Origin: Anseranas semipalmata
Lineage: Eukaryota > Chordata > Aves > Anseriformes > Anseranatidae
Direction of reading: 5' to 3'
Assembly (NCBI GenBank): GCA_013399115.1
Contig: VXAA01005234.1
Coordinates: 156,310 to 220,309 of the forward strand
Length of the DNA stretch: 64,000 nt
A model generated the notes under the pieces. That model searched no databases and was not told the origin of the DNA. It worked only from the letters and a program-made list of their open reading frames with translations. The position numbers were made by a program, and so were the translations under genes. Position 1 is the stretch's first letter; every line of letters begins with the position of its first letter. Shown here one piece after another: positions 14,501 through 26,445 of the stretch.

Positions 14501-15639
14501 GACTGTATATGTTGGCAGAATATCAGAGACACGTTTTCACTGAATCTTCCCCTGCCTCTCCTTCCCCTCCCCCCATTTGGGACTTCCATTCACTAGTCAC
14601 AACTAAATAATCCCCAAGAAAAAACAGTTATTTTTGCCAGTCCAATATCCTTTTGATGCCAGTGAACTTTGCTGGAGAATCCAAAAGTCAGGCAACTTAC
14701 AAATATATTTGTAATATTCAACAAAATAATAAATTCTGCACATGACACAGGAAATAATAATCAGATGATCTCAGCCCCAGAAGTATTTCACTGCTGTGGA
14801 AATGCCAGGTTGGAGAGTTCATGTGGAAAAGGAAAAGCCTTGTAACTTCTCCAAACATCAGTCATCACTTCCAGATACCTCTAAATACAGCCATTCATTT
14901 CACACTGCAGGATATTGTATTGAAAAGCAAGGCAGGGCCAACACAGCACCTTCTACCACTAAATATGCACTGCACAAACCTTAGCTAAGTGTGTTTTTCC
15001 TATTTGGAATAGGGCTCTTTCATTTCCAAAAAAGAGCTTCATGCTTCTCGCAGAGCAAAATATTTATAGCCACATGCAAAAAAATATAAAAGAGCTTGAA
15101 AAGGCAAACCCAGAGGTATTCCAAGATAGCTCCATGTCAAATATAGAATGACTCATCTACCTCTTTCAATGAAAATGTTCATCCTGGATAGATCAAAGAC
15201 ACTAAGTACACCAAGCCCTTTTTGCTAAACCTGGCAAGAAAGTAAAAAGGTTTTCAATCAGCAGTCACTTAGTGGGAGGTCTGTGAACAAATGAAAGCCA
15301 TAAGATGCTGGCACATGAAAGAAACCATCCCCTACAATGCACAATAGGGACAATGTATATAATCTAAGCATAATTTGTGAGGAATAGAAAGTTCGGATGA
15401 ATATTTTTGTGCAGCTATACCAGATGCCACATGGATCTGATATTAGCAGCTATGCTTTATTTTTTTGCTGTAGATTTTCAAAGATCTTCACATTGCCTAT
15501 CATTCATGTGCTTTCACAGACACAGCTTTGAAGGCTGGGACAAATGCAGCCCGTCGCCTCATCACACATTGACTTTCGAGACTTGTGCAGCCTTTGCATG
15601 GATTCCTACCAGCCTGCAATCGGTCCCAATACATCTTGC

Positions 15640-16160
15640 AGTAAGTGAGCCTCTGCAAACTGTTATGCTCGTTGGGTTGCGTTTTCCTGCTTGAGCTTCC
15701 GCCTCTTCCCACCNNNNNNNNNNNNNNNNNNNNNNNNNNNNNNNNNNNNNNNNNNNNNNNNNNNNNNNNNNNNNNNNNNNNNNNNNNNNNNNNNNNNNNN
15801 NNNNNNNNNCGCCCCGCAGCCGCTCCCCCGGCAGCCCCGGGCCGCAGCGCCGGTGCCACGCTGCCACCCAGCGGCCGGCCCCGGCCCCGCTGCAGCGCCC
15901 GGCCGGTGGCAAACAGCCGCCTCCCATGCCGGAGCTTTTCTCCATTGGAAGCAGCGCTCGCTGACCGGGGAGCCCCTGCTGCTTGCAGCACCCCTCGGGG
16001 CAGCCCAAAATCTTCTGCATTTCTGGAGACAAACTTTCGGACCTCGCAGAGAGCCTCTTCTCCCCGGCAGTGACTGGGTTGTAACCCGCCTTGCCCGTCT
16101 CTGTACCTCGGGGGGGCCCCTTCCGGCGGCTCTGTCACCTTAAAGCAACCGGTTCATCAG
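15640..16160. promoter_or_regulatory. Orphan CpG island interrupted by an assembly gap
   Basis: From 15810 to about 16150 the sequence is strongly CpG-dense (repeated GCCGC, CCGG and GCGCC words), in contrast to AT-rich flanks. A 96-base N gap sits at its left side, which is common where GC-rich DNA fails in sequencing. Long open frames on both strands pass through it, but they are compositional and match no protein I know. It is far (about 25 kb) from LCTL. In birds such islands usually mark promoters, so a non-coding RNA start or a developmental regulatory element is possible. SMAD6 exon 1 was considered and not found. Confidence 0.5.
15714..15809. other. Assembly gap (96 N)
   Basis: Run of N at the edge of a CpG island. 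Any open frame drawn through it is artificial. Confidence 0.99.
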
Positions 16161-18683
16161 GGCAGGAAGGGTCAGGTCAGGAGAACTAGCTTGCAAAGCT
16201 CCTCGGTCACTAATTGAATCCGCCCGTGCTGGCACAGCAGTGTGCTGCTGTTTGAGCACTACCGCTCAGCCCGGGCTACCTCAGCTCAGCAGCTTGGCAG
16301 GGAAGATCTGGGTATCGGATCTGGGGGAAGCACTGTGCAAAAGGTCTCCCCTGTTTCCAGAGGTGGTAGCATTGGTCTGGCACTTCAGAACAACTGATCA
16401 AGTAATTAACCCTACGCTAGTAGTTTGGTTCAAAGGCAATAAAGCTGCTGTGAAGGATGAACACAAGTGCCTGGATCACGTGCATGAGTGCAGACGTTGA
16501 ACCCTCTGAACAAGCACGGCTTGTGCTTGGGCGAGCCCTACTTCCTCAGGACATGTCATAGACTGTGAGGTCTTTGAGATAGGCAGGACACAAGTGAGTC
16601 ATCCTCGGCAATGATTAAATAAGAATGAACATCTCCTGGCAGAGTACATTCCTTCCCCAAAGGGTTAGCACTTCTGTGTAGGAAAGCCAACACGGTGTAT
16701 TCCTCTCACTGAGCGCTCTACGTTACTGTTCGTGGGGAATGCAGACAGCAGTATCTTTCTGTAAAGCTTTCTTAACTTGCCCCATTTTCTTTGTCCTCCC
16801 ACTTCACTAGCTGTTGTTTACCACTTTCAGCAGCGGAGACGGCAGGCCAGGAGACCTATTTACATCCTACAGTGTGGCTAATCCATAGCCAACGAATAGC
16901 CAGAGGGACCTCTAACACACAGGCTGGCCAAATCATTCCTGGTGAAGAAAGCGTTGCCAGACCACAACGCACAGCCTCCAACTCACTCCGCAGTGTGATA
17001 CTATGAAAACAAGTAACGGGGGTGACGCTGACTTGTGTTAACACCAGCCTGACCAAAGCATGGTTTCAGTCCAAGTGTCTAAATGGTTACTTTTGGTACA
17101 CACACATCACCTGGGCCAGGACGCTCAAACCCCACCAGTGCAGCACTGCTAGCTCCTGCAGTTGAACAGAAAGCTTTTAGGAACTTTACACTTCATCGTG
17201 AGAGCATTACACTGAGAAAAGCTGAGTTGCAAGTTTCTTGGGCTCAGGGTTTTTTTCCTAAATTCTTGTAACTGTTTTTAAATATTAACTGTGCAGAATT
17301 GTTTACTACAGAAGGGAAAATCCTGACACGAATATTCTTCTTAGTCAAAAAGAATTCATGCATTTTACCCTATTTTGAAACTTATTAACCAAGCTTCTGG
17401 AAGTGATTTTTTCCATGACCCTTAAACTTCCCCAGTAACAAACAGTTTGAAAATTTCTCTGGGTAACAGTTGCCTGCAAAGCACTTAAAATTTATAAACT
17501 TCTCATACAGTTTCTGACATTTATCATTGCTAAAGTAAATGGAAGCAATGGAATCGACTATGCATCATGAGTAATATAATGCAATATTAAAGGACACCCA
17601 GTGGAGTACTTCAGAGGTTAAGGAATCTAAATCATACACTCAGTGCTGGGAAACCGTATAGGAAAATGTGCGGCACCATTTCTTGGTTGACTGTAGCTGT
17701 CACTGCTCAGTGTTATGTGAGAGCTAAGCTGCACTGCTGATGCGCAGGGTTACATAATTGACAGCAGTGATTTACTATTTATGTGAATTAGAAGAGAAAG
17801 AAACTGTGGAAAGAATTCCTAATGAGTGATCACAAGCGTTTCCACACGGCCTGCCACAGCCTAGGCTAAACAAAAACTTACAGCAAGACAGGGAGATGGG
17901 TTCAGGCAAACAAAGAGGGGAACTCGTGCTGTCCCTCCTGGGGTTCCCAGGCAGGTGGCCTGGAGCATCCCAGCTCTTTTCGTGTAGTCCATCTCAACTA
18001 CTTAATAGAGGAGGACAGATAACAAGTCTGATGCTAAGGAGCACTGATAAGATATGAAGGAGACTCCCACCTTCATGTCTTCTAACTTCTTTTTGTTATC
18101 CTCTATTGCCCTGGTACAGGTAGAATATGCAGAGGCATTGAGTAGATGCGCTGGGTAGAAACAAGACCTTTGAACGCACATTCATGAACACTACAACAGC
18201 TACCGCGATCCCTGCATGTCACTAGGCAGCAATCCCAGCTTGTCTTTGGCACGTGTGTGGCTTACACGGGTCTTGAAAAATATGGGCACCTCCTCCTTTG
18301 TGATCACAGGTTTTGCCCAGACAGAATTTGAAGGCTCTAGCCAATTGCAGGGGAATTCCAAATAGCCAGCAGTCTGGCTACAGCAACCACTCTGTGCGAA
18401 GCACTGACACTCACAGATCAATGCTGCAGGGCACGTGCAGTGTGTCTGATGCAAGTCAGTTTTATCTGATCACCCGGGGGTGATGGGCTGGATACTCTGT
18501 ACTGATGGCACACAAGGCACATTTCCATCCGGGAAGACCCAGACAAAGGAGAAATAAATACAGTAGATACAGGAGTTTTGTACATATATTCTTCCCCACT
18601 CACTCACTGCTTCTTACATATATCCCAGGAAAATATATGAACTTTTGGGTAATAATAATCAGCACTGAGATGACACTTTGGAA

Positions 18684-18784
18684 TTCTTTTTTTCCCCCTC
18701 TTCCTTGTTTTTTTTCCCCCCTTTGCTTTGTTTTTTAACCTTCCCTGCATTCTCTTTCCTTCTCTCTTTTTGCTTCCTCCTTCA
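18684..18784 (+). repeat. Long polypyrimidine tract
   Basis: About 100 bases that are almost purely C and T on the plus strand, with only a few purine interruptions. Could adopt non-B (triplex) structure. No gene is attached to it. Confidence 0.8.
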
Positions 18785-21700
18785 GTCCCACTGAAGATAT
18801 ACACATGATCATGATGTAAGAAATAAGTTACCCTTTCTATTCCTCTATTCCTCCTCCAATAATCTGCAAATTCTATTAGCTGAAATGACGTGGGACACGG
18901 GGATGGATTGGGGCAGACAGAGAGGCGCAGACAGAAAGACTGCCTGGTAGCGTCTGGTAGCCTGGCACTCACTGGCTACTTGGTACAGAGCTGCACTGTT
19001 ACCGTGGAAGAGTTTTATCAGCAGCATCAGTACAAAACCTAATTGTATTACAGACATTGCAAGATGAAAATGAAAGTTTAAATTACTTCAGTGTTTATCT
19101 CCATTTGTATATATTTGGCTGTTAAAAACATGCACACATACACAATACCACCCCCAGCAAAACTATGAGAGAATTTATGCAAGAGGAAGCAACACGAACC
19201 GAAACTGAAGAACAGCCAGCTGAGACCTCTGCGTCCAGCACGGTTACAGGAGGCGTTCGGGGGGTGATGGAAGCACCATTCACTCCACTGCTGAAGCTCA
19301 GCACCCCTTTGTTTGTGCCAACGCAACAATCTGTGGGACCACATTGTAATCAGACCTCTGGAAAGAGGTGAGAGTGTGTTTTAAGAAAAAATGGTTTTGG
19401 AGGACTCTCTACACTGCACCATGAGATCTTGGGATCTAGTCCTGCTGTAGGGAAGGTATATGGATGATATATGAAGTATCACTTGAATAAAACTCTCAAA
19501 ATAGTATTTAATTCATGTTTGTGTCTTTAATATCAAAATACATATTATTTTTCTGGTATGATAGTCAAACAGTTATATTACTCTTCTGGGATTATTATAT
19601 GCTTTATTAGCAAATCAGCAGCTTCTAAAGTCATGAAATTGATTTGCAGAGAGTGCTCTGTTTTCAGGTTTTCAGTTTTCTTAATAAAACATTTCTCACT
19701 GTCACAATTACAGTAGAAAAGTACAGAAGAAATTAGGTAAGAACAGTCTAATGGCTCAAAAATACAAGGCAAACAACAAATTTTGAAAGTATACTTATCT
19801 ATTTTAAGCTTATGGTCTTCAAGACAATCTCATGACTTTGGAGAGCATTTTTGACTTTTGAAATCTAGTAGTTGGATATGTAATATTGCTCTTCACAGCT
19901 ATTTCCTTAAAATCTTTGCAGAAAACATCTGTGACTGAAACAGAGAGCAAACAAGCAAGCAAGATTCATATACAGCATGACTGCCTCGTGTTTCCCTGTT
20001 TTGCTGTTTTTATGGCATAAGCACATTTATATGTAAAGCCAGCAATGCTTTATTAGTTAACCAATAACACGCATCACACGGTGCAGCCAGTAAACATATC
20101 TGTCCCAAGAAAACATATAATGGGAGGGAGATTTAACTCGGCTGGCATTATTATTTACACACAAGACTGAATGGAATCTTTGCTTCTAGTTATAGCTGTG
20201 CCTGGCTGGGGCAGGTGGATCAAATCTGAAGTTCCCAGGCAGGATGAAAGTGCCAACAGGACATCACCCCTTTCAGGCAATTTTCAGGTCAGTCCCCCAG
20301 CTATCCTGTCTGATACTGCCATGAGTAAACTTGAGATGGGTGCATGTGTTCTGTACCCCAGCCATGTCCCCGGTTCAGCCTGCAGGAAGGAAAGACCAGA
20401 GGAGCATTGGCTTCCCATTCCCAGCTCTACCTGACAAGCTAACTGGTCACTTCATCTCCACCTGCACATTCAACAAAGCACTGTTGCATGGTCCTCCACT
20501 AGCCAGAGGGAGGCAACGGGGAAAATCCTTATGGAGTTCTTGGCCATGAAGGACTGAAATATGGAAGAGGACTCAAGACCTCTTGTTTTCTTGTAAGGGT
20601 CAGAGATGTGTAATCAGCTGACATCTTCCTAGGGAACATGACAACCACTCTTTCACCAGGCCACTCCTACTGCTCCTTTCACTCCAGTGACGATAATGCC
20701 ACGTGCGACATATTTGGCACACAGAATTGTAGGAGAGGGCAAGGGACCATATTGTGACACCTGTCATGAACGGGACAACTAAACCTGGCAACTGCTGAGG
20801 AACATGCTTTCTAATGGAGCTTGTCTGAGCACAAGTCTCACGTCAACCAGAACTAGGGGGGTCGTGGAGATGTGGGGAGGCGCTGACGTGTGGTCCTAGA
20901 TGCAGTGCAGTGAGAGGCAGGAATTAGGTGTGCCTCAACATCAGTGTAAGGTTTGTTTTCATATATACATGTCTATGTACTTGCACACACAAACATACAC
21001 ACGCTATGTCCTGTATGACAAGTCCGTGGAATAGTAAATTAGATTCCAGGCTGCTTGAAGATGTTTCAGGAAAGCATTAAAAGGAGGCCATATTCTAGAA
21101 GGGTAACATGAAAGTCTAGTCTCTATTGCCTCCAATTTCCAAAGTACCAAGCCCCTGAAAGACATATACACATTAAAAAAACAAAATACCATTAAAAGAT
21201 CAAAGATCCCTCTGCAAATACATTCTCTGCACTCTTCAAAGCCAAACGTCCCCTCACTTGCCCCCTTGTAAACTGATTAACTTCAGTGGGATGAATCTGC
21301 TCACAAAATCAGCAAATTCATGCAGTGAAAATAAGCATTCATACATGTTAACTCAGGGACTGCAAGCAAACCTGGAGATCCCTCTATTTTTCTCTGCTTG
21401 ATTGAAATACTAGGATTTATACCAATTCTCGTTTTCAAGCTGCAGTCGGTATTTAATCTGTTACCAGGCAGTTTCTTCTTGAGTCATTTTGCACATGGAT
21501 CAGATACAACCCCCTTTCCCTGAATTAAGGAGTAAATGAGTGCACCATCTGGCCAGCCCCCTGTCTGATTCAGCCCCAGCGCCTGCGGTGGTATTCCAAA
21601 ATGTGAGGAATGCTCACCCAGTAGACTCGGTTCACATCCTCCCTCCTATTGACTAAAGCTGCTCCATCCCCTTCTGGGCTGCTTTATATAAGAATTTGGT

Positions 21701-24394
21701 GGGAAGACTAGGTCTCTGAAATCTTAACCATCTTCAAATGTGCGTGTGTGTGGTCTGAGCAGGCAGCTTATGCAATGAGAAATGGGAAGCCACTAAAATG
21801 ATTCTGCTTCTAAATATTTTGACCTTTATTGACATTTATAAGTAGCAGGCAGCTTAATTACCAATTAAAGGAAGTTATTAGCTACAAAAGGAGCCTGTTC
21901 TTTTTTTCCTTTATGGCTCCTTTCCCAAACCAGTGCTATTCAGATGAGATTTCTGTGGCAGGACAAGGCAAACGAGCCCAGGAGACCTAGACTACTTTAC
22001 AGCTAACCTATACAGCAATCCATAAAGAAGTTAAAGAACTTTCATAAAGTGGATACTCCAGAGACAGCACGTTCAGAACAACAGATCCTCCGCTTCTGTT
22101 GGTGTTAAAGTCTTGTATTACAGCACTGTTACATTTTCCTAAATGGAATTGCTTGATGGGCATTATTGCTGGCTGGTTTTCTTTCAAGCACACTCATAAA
22201 CAAGGCCTCATCCTATTCAGTATATTTTTTTCTGTTTGGTTGGTTGAGTTTTTTTTGCATGGCACGAGGAGCTGAGAACATGCAAGACTAGGCTACTAAT
22301 CCCGATACAAACTGTTAAAGCGACTGGAAGTTCCACCCCAGAGATGGCTGAATTCCGACAGTAAACAAAGCAGTTCCTTTAAACCACCTAGGCCCCAAAT
22401 CTGCCACCAGGATTGCACTGGCTACTGGCTTTAGGCACCTTTGTGGCCCTACTAGTGTGGTAGGATTGTTTGCTGGGTAATGGCACTTACAAAAACATTT
22501 TGATTAGAAAATATTTATTAAATAGAAGATACTTCTTAGAATGAGCAGTGCTCTCCCATAATTGTAGAATATCTTTCTTTTAATAAATACAAACTAGGAG
22601 AACAGTATACCAAAGCTGCAGTGCTAACAGAGCACTAATATCTGAAATATATGATTGATGTGATGTTTTTTTTAACTCAACTAGTGCTAATCTGAATTAA
22701 AAATAACCTTATGTAATAACTATCCAACTCTGTAGACTCATATTATTCTCCTCTGTGTAACAGATTAATGTTGTTTTAAGAGTCTCTGTATGTGAAGGGA
22801 AGAGCAATGCAGAACACACATGAAAACCCAAAGAAAGATACTTAAAGCATTTTTTCTCAATGGATGAATAATCCCAAGGAATAACTTCCCCAGTGACTAG
22901 GAAAGTAGCTGCATGGTCCAGACCACATTTTAGAGTATATCAAACCAAAGAAGTAATGGAAGTTCCAGCATTCTCCCAGGCACAATGTTTTAGGTTTTCA
23001 TCAGTGCTACTCCTGCATATATCAAAAGAAGTCCCACGATACCTTCCACCAACCTCAGTGTCTGATTTTCTGGTATACTTCGGGACTCTCTCAAGCAAGA
23101 CATTTAACACTATTTTTCCCCTCTCTGCAATTTTTCCCCAGATCCTCCTGGCTTTTTTTGGTCCATACAAAAAAAATACAGTTCTTTACACTCCCTTTAC
23201 TAAGTCGGTAATTCACCCGAAATTTCGTAGAAAAAAAAATATTTAATTGCAACCTATTTGAAACTGAGAGTTTGATCCTGCAGTCACTAAAGTCAAAGGC
23301 AACAAGGGCGTTCTGTTCAATGGGAACTGAACAAACCCAGAGTTCCTGGACAGTGTGTTTTTAATCAGAGCGCCTTCACATTTAAAAGGAAATCATTTGC
23401 ATCATATTAGTATTCATTGTCCACCTACACAGGATGGGAGATTTACTGAACAAAAAGGTTAAGTGTGTTGATGCCAAGAAGGCTTGCCCATTGCAGAGCC
23501 GGTCACAGCAATGAAAGCGTCTCAGCTGTACCTGTTCCAGGAAATTACACCGAAAAACCTCTGCATTCATGGCTCAGGGGAGTCAGACCTGTTTCTTATG
23601 GTACATAAAAGGTCAGCTGAGATCACTGTGTGTATTATTTCATCCCAGGAAGAGTCCAAGTGTACCAAAAACAAAAATAAAGCTCAATGAAAGAAGGGAG
23701 CAGAAGGGAAGCTGCTGCAGGCTGCCTGACACAGTTTACTCAGATACGTCGCTTCAGATCAACAGAGAAATGTCCTCCCGCAAACTGTTTATCAGGGGAC
23801 CCTTGACTGGAAAAATGATACAAGAGTTCTTTGTGCCTGTTACAGAAAAGCACATGTGGGCTTTACTGTGAAAGACAATTCTGCCCAGCCTGTGGTTCAC
23901 AGAATCAGCTGGAGTCTGGGGCTACTTCTGGAGGACCAGTGTAACAAAACTGAGACAGAAAAGCCTAATGTCAGAAGCCTACAATTTGCTACAGAGATTT
24001 AACCCTCTTCACTGGAAAATTTTAGGCACCTGCATTCTGAAAAAGACTGCAAGTCACTTATTTAGGTGTTTTATACAAGATGATGTTCATACAAGGTGTC
24101 TTCCTGTAACATTTGATCTAATATTAGATATTACATCTGGTGATTAAAGACTGAAAAACCTGGTTTTCTTTCCAAGAGGCTTCCAAGAGCCCTTTCATGC
24201 TGTCTTTCTCTAGCTTCATTCATATCCACCCAATCATTTTTCTCCTCATCTTTTAATTTAGAGTAGAATCCAGAAGTGCAAAGCTTGTCCATTTCCAAGT
24301 CCTTTTGTTCTTTGGATGGATTTCTGATGATGAACAGCACCTTCTTATCCCTGCATAGAAATCTGTCAAGCATGACCAGTAAAACTGGGAACTT

Positions 24395-24485
24395 ACAGAC
24401 TGTTTAAGGTTAGAAGGGACTTCTCGAGACCATCTAGTTACTGCCCTCCTGTCCTGGAGAGCATGCTAAAGGCAGGGTGCTCTCC
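24395..24485 (+). mobile_element. CR1-like LINE fragment
   Basis: The phrase 'aaggttagaagggacttctc' followed by 'gaccatctagttactgcc' and 'aaaggcaggg' follows the common 3' region of avian CR1 elements ('gaagggacctctggaggtcatctagtccaa...cagggt'). It is short, 5' truncated and diverged. Confidence 0.55.
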
Positions 24486-26164
24486 AATATATGTATGGTG
24501 CCTGTGACCTCTGAAAAATGTGCTATAAAAATTAATCATAAAACATAAAGCATAAAACAAGGGATAGAAGGGGTGGATGCATTTGGGGTTTATTTAGTCT
24601 AAGAGTCCGCAGTATTAATTCTTGGGGTGCTGAGGAAATCTGGTGGAGCACAACAGCTATGGAGATCGGCTTGGTTATGTACAGCTCATTGCGTGTCAGG
24701 TAGGTAAAAAAATGTTGTAAGCACTAGAAAGTAGCTTGTCATTGGGACAGAAATTAGTATACAGTGAGCTGAACAGAGCAGAAAAAATACATGATGCTTG
24801 AGAACAAAATGCCACGAGGCTTGTTGGTGTAGGCAGACTCACTGTCTGCTCAGATTTAAAGTAGCCCTTTCCTGTGTTCTGTATTGTGTAAGAGCAGTGA
24901 ACTCCTCCCATCCCCTTCAGTCCTGCATACAGAAATAATACAGATTCATCCAGCTCTTCAGGAAAAAACTCAAGAAATTAGTTTTCAAGGTGGAAAGCAC
25001 CTTAAGGTGCATCATTTCATAACATGTTGAGACCATTCAGGACCACTGTGCATCATATACTAAAAAGCCTGTGTCTTTCAGGAGGATGTCTCAACCCTGA
25101 TCCTTCTTCGGCAGCTATTCTGGCAGCTTCTCCTTCACCAGCTATTACAGGAGGGGTAGAATGGGATCTCACATCCTGTGTTACATTGTGGTTATCAAAT
25201 GTCTAAGAAGAAATTATATTCAAAGCTATTTTCCTAAATATTAATAATGACCAAAGCTTTGCAAATATCAGCTAAAGTAGCTGCTGTTGTGCAGGCTCCA
25301 AAGACTTGGAAAAGCAAATCAAATCCAAGCTTGCAACAGTGAACAGGTATCAGTAGGAATGAAATATTTGCCCAAATTTTGATGGCTTTGAACAATTCAA
25401 TAAATCACATCACTCCACGTACACAGCTTGATAGGAGTCAGATGGCTGCACTGCCCCTGAGAACTGGGCGGTGGGTTTTGGAAGGAAGGAAATAGCTGCT
25501 ACATTGCTACATGCAGCAAATAAAAAGGAAAAAAAAAAAAAAAGAGACACAGTTCTGCTGCAGAATCATTCCATTCAGCCTGGCTAGAAACACAGGCAGC
25601 TACAAACCGATCATTCATCTCCAACATAAACACAGATTTGGTTAGACTAGCAGTCACATAGGTTGAGATTTTTAGTAGATGACATAAATAAATGTATTTT
25701 TATATTTCCTGACCACATTAAGCTCGAAATCAGAGTTCTAAAATGCGAGCCACATACTATAAGACTTCTAATAGCCAATAAATTCAGATAGCCACAGTGA
25801 AGCAATGTTTTCTCCTTAAAGGTACATTTTGCTGCAGTGTATATAAATACAAGGGGACTTGTTTTTTTATGGATTTGAAATTTTATGTAGCTGAACATGA
25901 TCATTGAAAAAAGGTTAAAGTTCTCTTAGGAGGACAACAAGATGGAAACCACTTCAGAAGGCACGAAGTCAGATTCCAAATATTATTCCTACATGGAAAG
26001 ACATTAGTAAGGAGATGTGGGAAGGTTGGGGAAAATTGCTTTCTCCCCAGAAGGCACAATCCAGAAGAGCAGAGCCATAGCTAAGACATCCCAACTCAAC
26101 TACATCACTGTATTTCTCAGTTCCTATGCCACTCTCCTACACTAAGAAAGCACTAAACAAGCTC

Positions 26165-26222
26165 TTATCCTGCCCAGTGCATCTACTTCCCATTTGTAAA
26201 GCAGGGATTATAGTGCCAGAAT
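26165..26222 (+). mobile_element. MIR-like SINE relic
   Basis: The 'cccatttgtaaagcaggga' segment followed by 'ttatagtgcc' resembles the MIR core 'catctgtaaaatggggataataatacc'. Short. Confidence 0.4.
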
Positions 26223-26324
26223 TCCTTTGGGTGGTGCCAAAGGAATGAATGAGTTTAGAGGGTTACCGGTAATACTTAGTGGTAAGATACTTAAATGCTA
26301 AAGGTCATTTTTCATCTCTAAATC

Positions 26325-26445
26325 TTGCAGCACTTTAAAGTAGAGATCGTGATATCCCACACTGGGAAATTGAATACAACAGATGTAATGACTTTCGTGA
26401 CTTCTCAGAATGCATCAGTAGCAAAGTCAGGAGTGATTCTCAGGT
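26325..26445 (-). mobile_element. MIR-like SINE relic, opposite orientation to its neighbour
   Basis: The run 'gactttcgtgacttctcag', then 'catcagtagcaaagtcagga', then 'gtgattctcagg' matches the reversed MIR order ('taagtgacttgcccaaggtcacacagcaagtcagtggcagagccaggaatagaacccagg'). Confidence 0.45.

Larger units (their letters stand above)
1..15640. other. Intergenic region, left part
   Basis: No coding gene is supported here. The open frames are short, overlap on both strands and show no family resemblance or consistent splice sites. The stretch holds homopolymer tracts, an (AAAAC)n repeat, several MIR-like SINE relics, a GC-rich block near 4.2-4.5 kb and a 25-base gap. By comparison with human synteny it should be space between LCTL and SMAD6; that is inference. 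Confidence 0.6.

Noticed and set aside
15500..16143. Long frames through the 15.7 kb gap, considered as SMAD6 exon 1
   Set aside because: The translations cross 96 N and do not show SMAD6 N-terminal or MH1/MH2 sequence. No downstream SMAD6 exon is visible in 1-15 kb on the minus strand.
23875..23990. CR1-like phrase 'cacagaatcagctggagtct'
   Set aside because: Too short and diverged to call; could be chance.
24968..25080. Second possible CR1 scrap ('caaggtggaaagcacctt')
   Set aside because: Only one short phrase resembles CR1; no continuing match.
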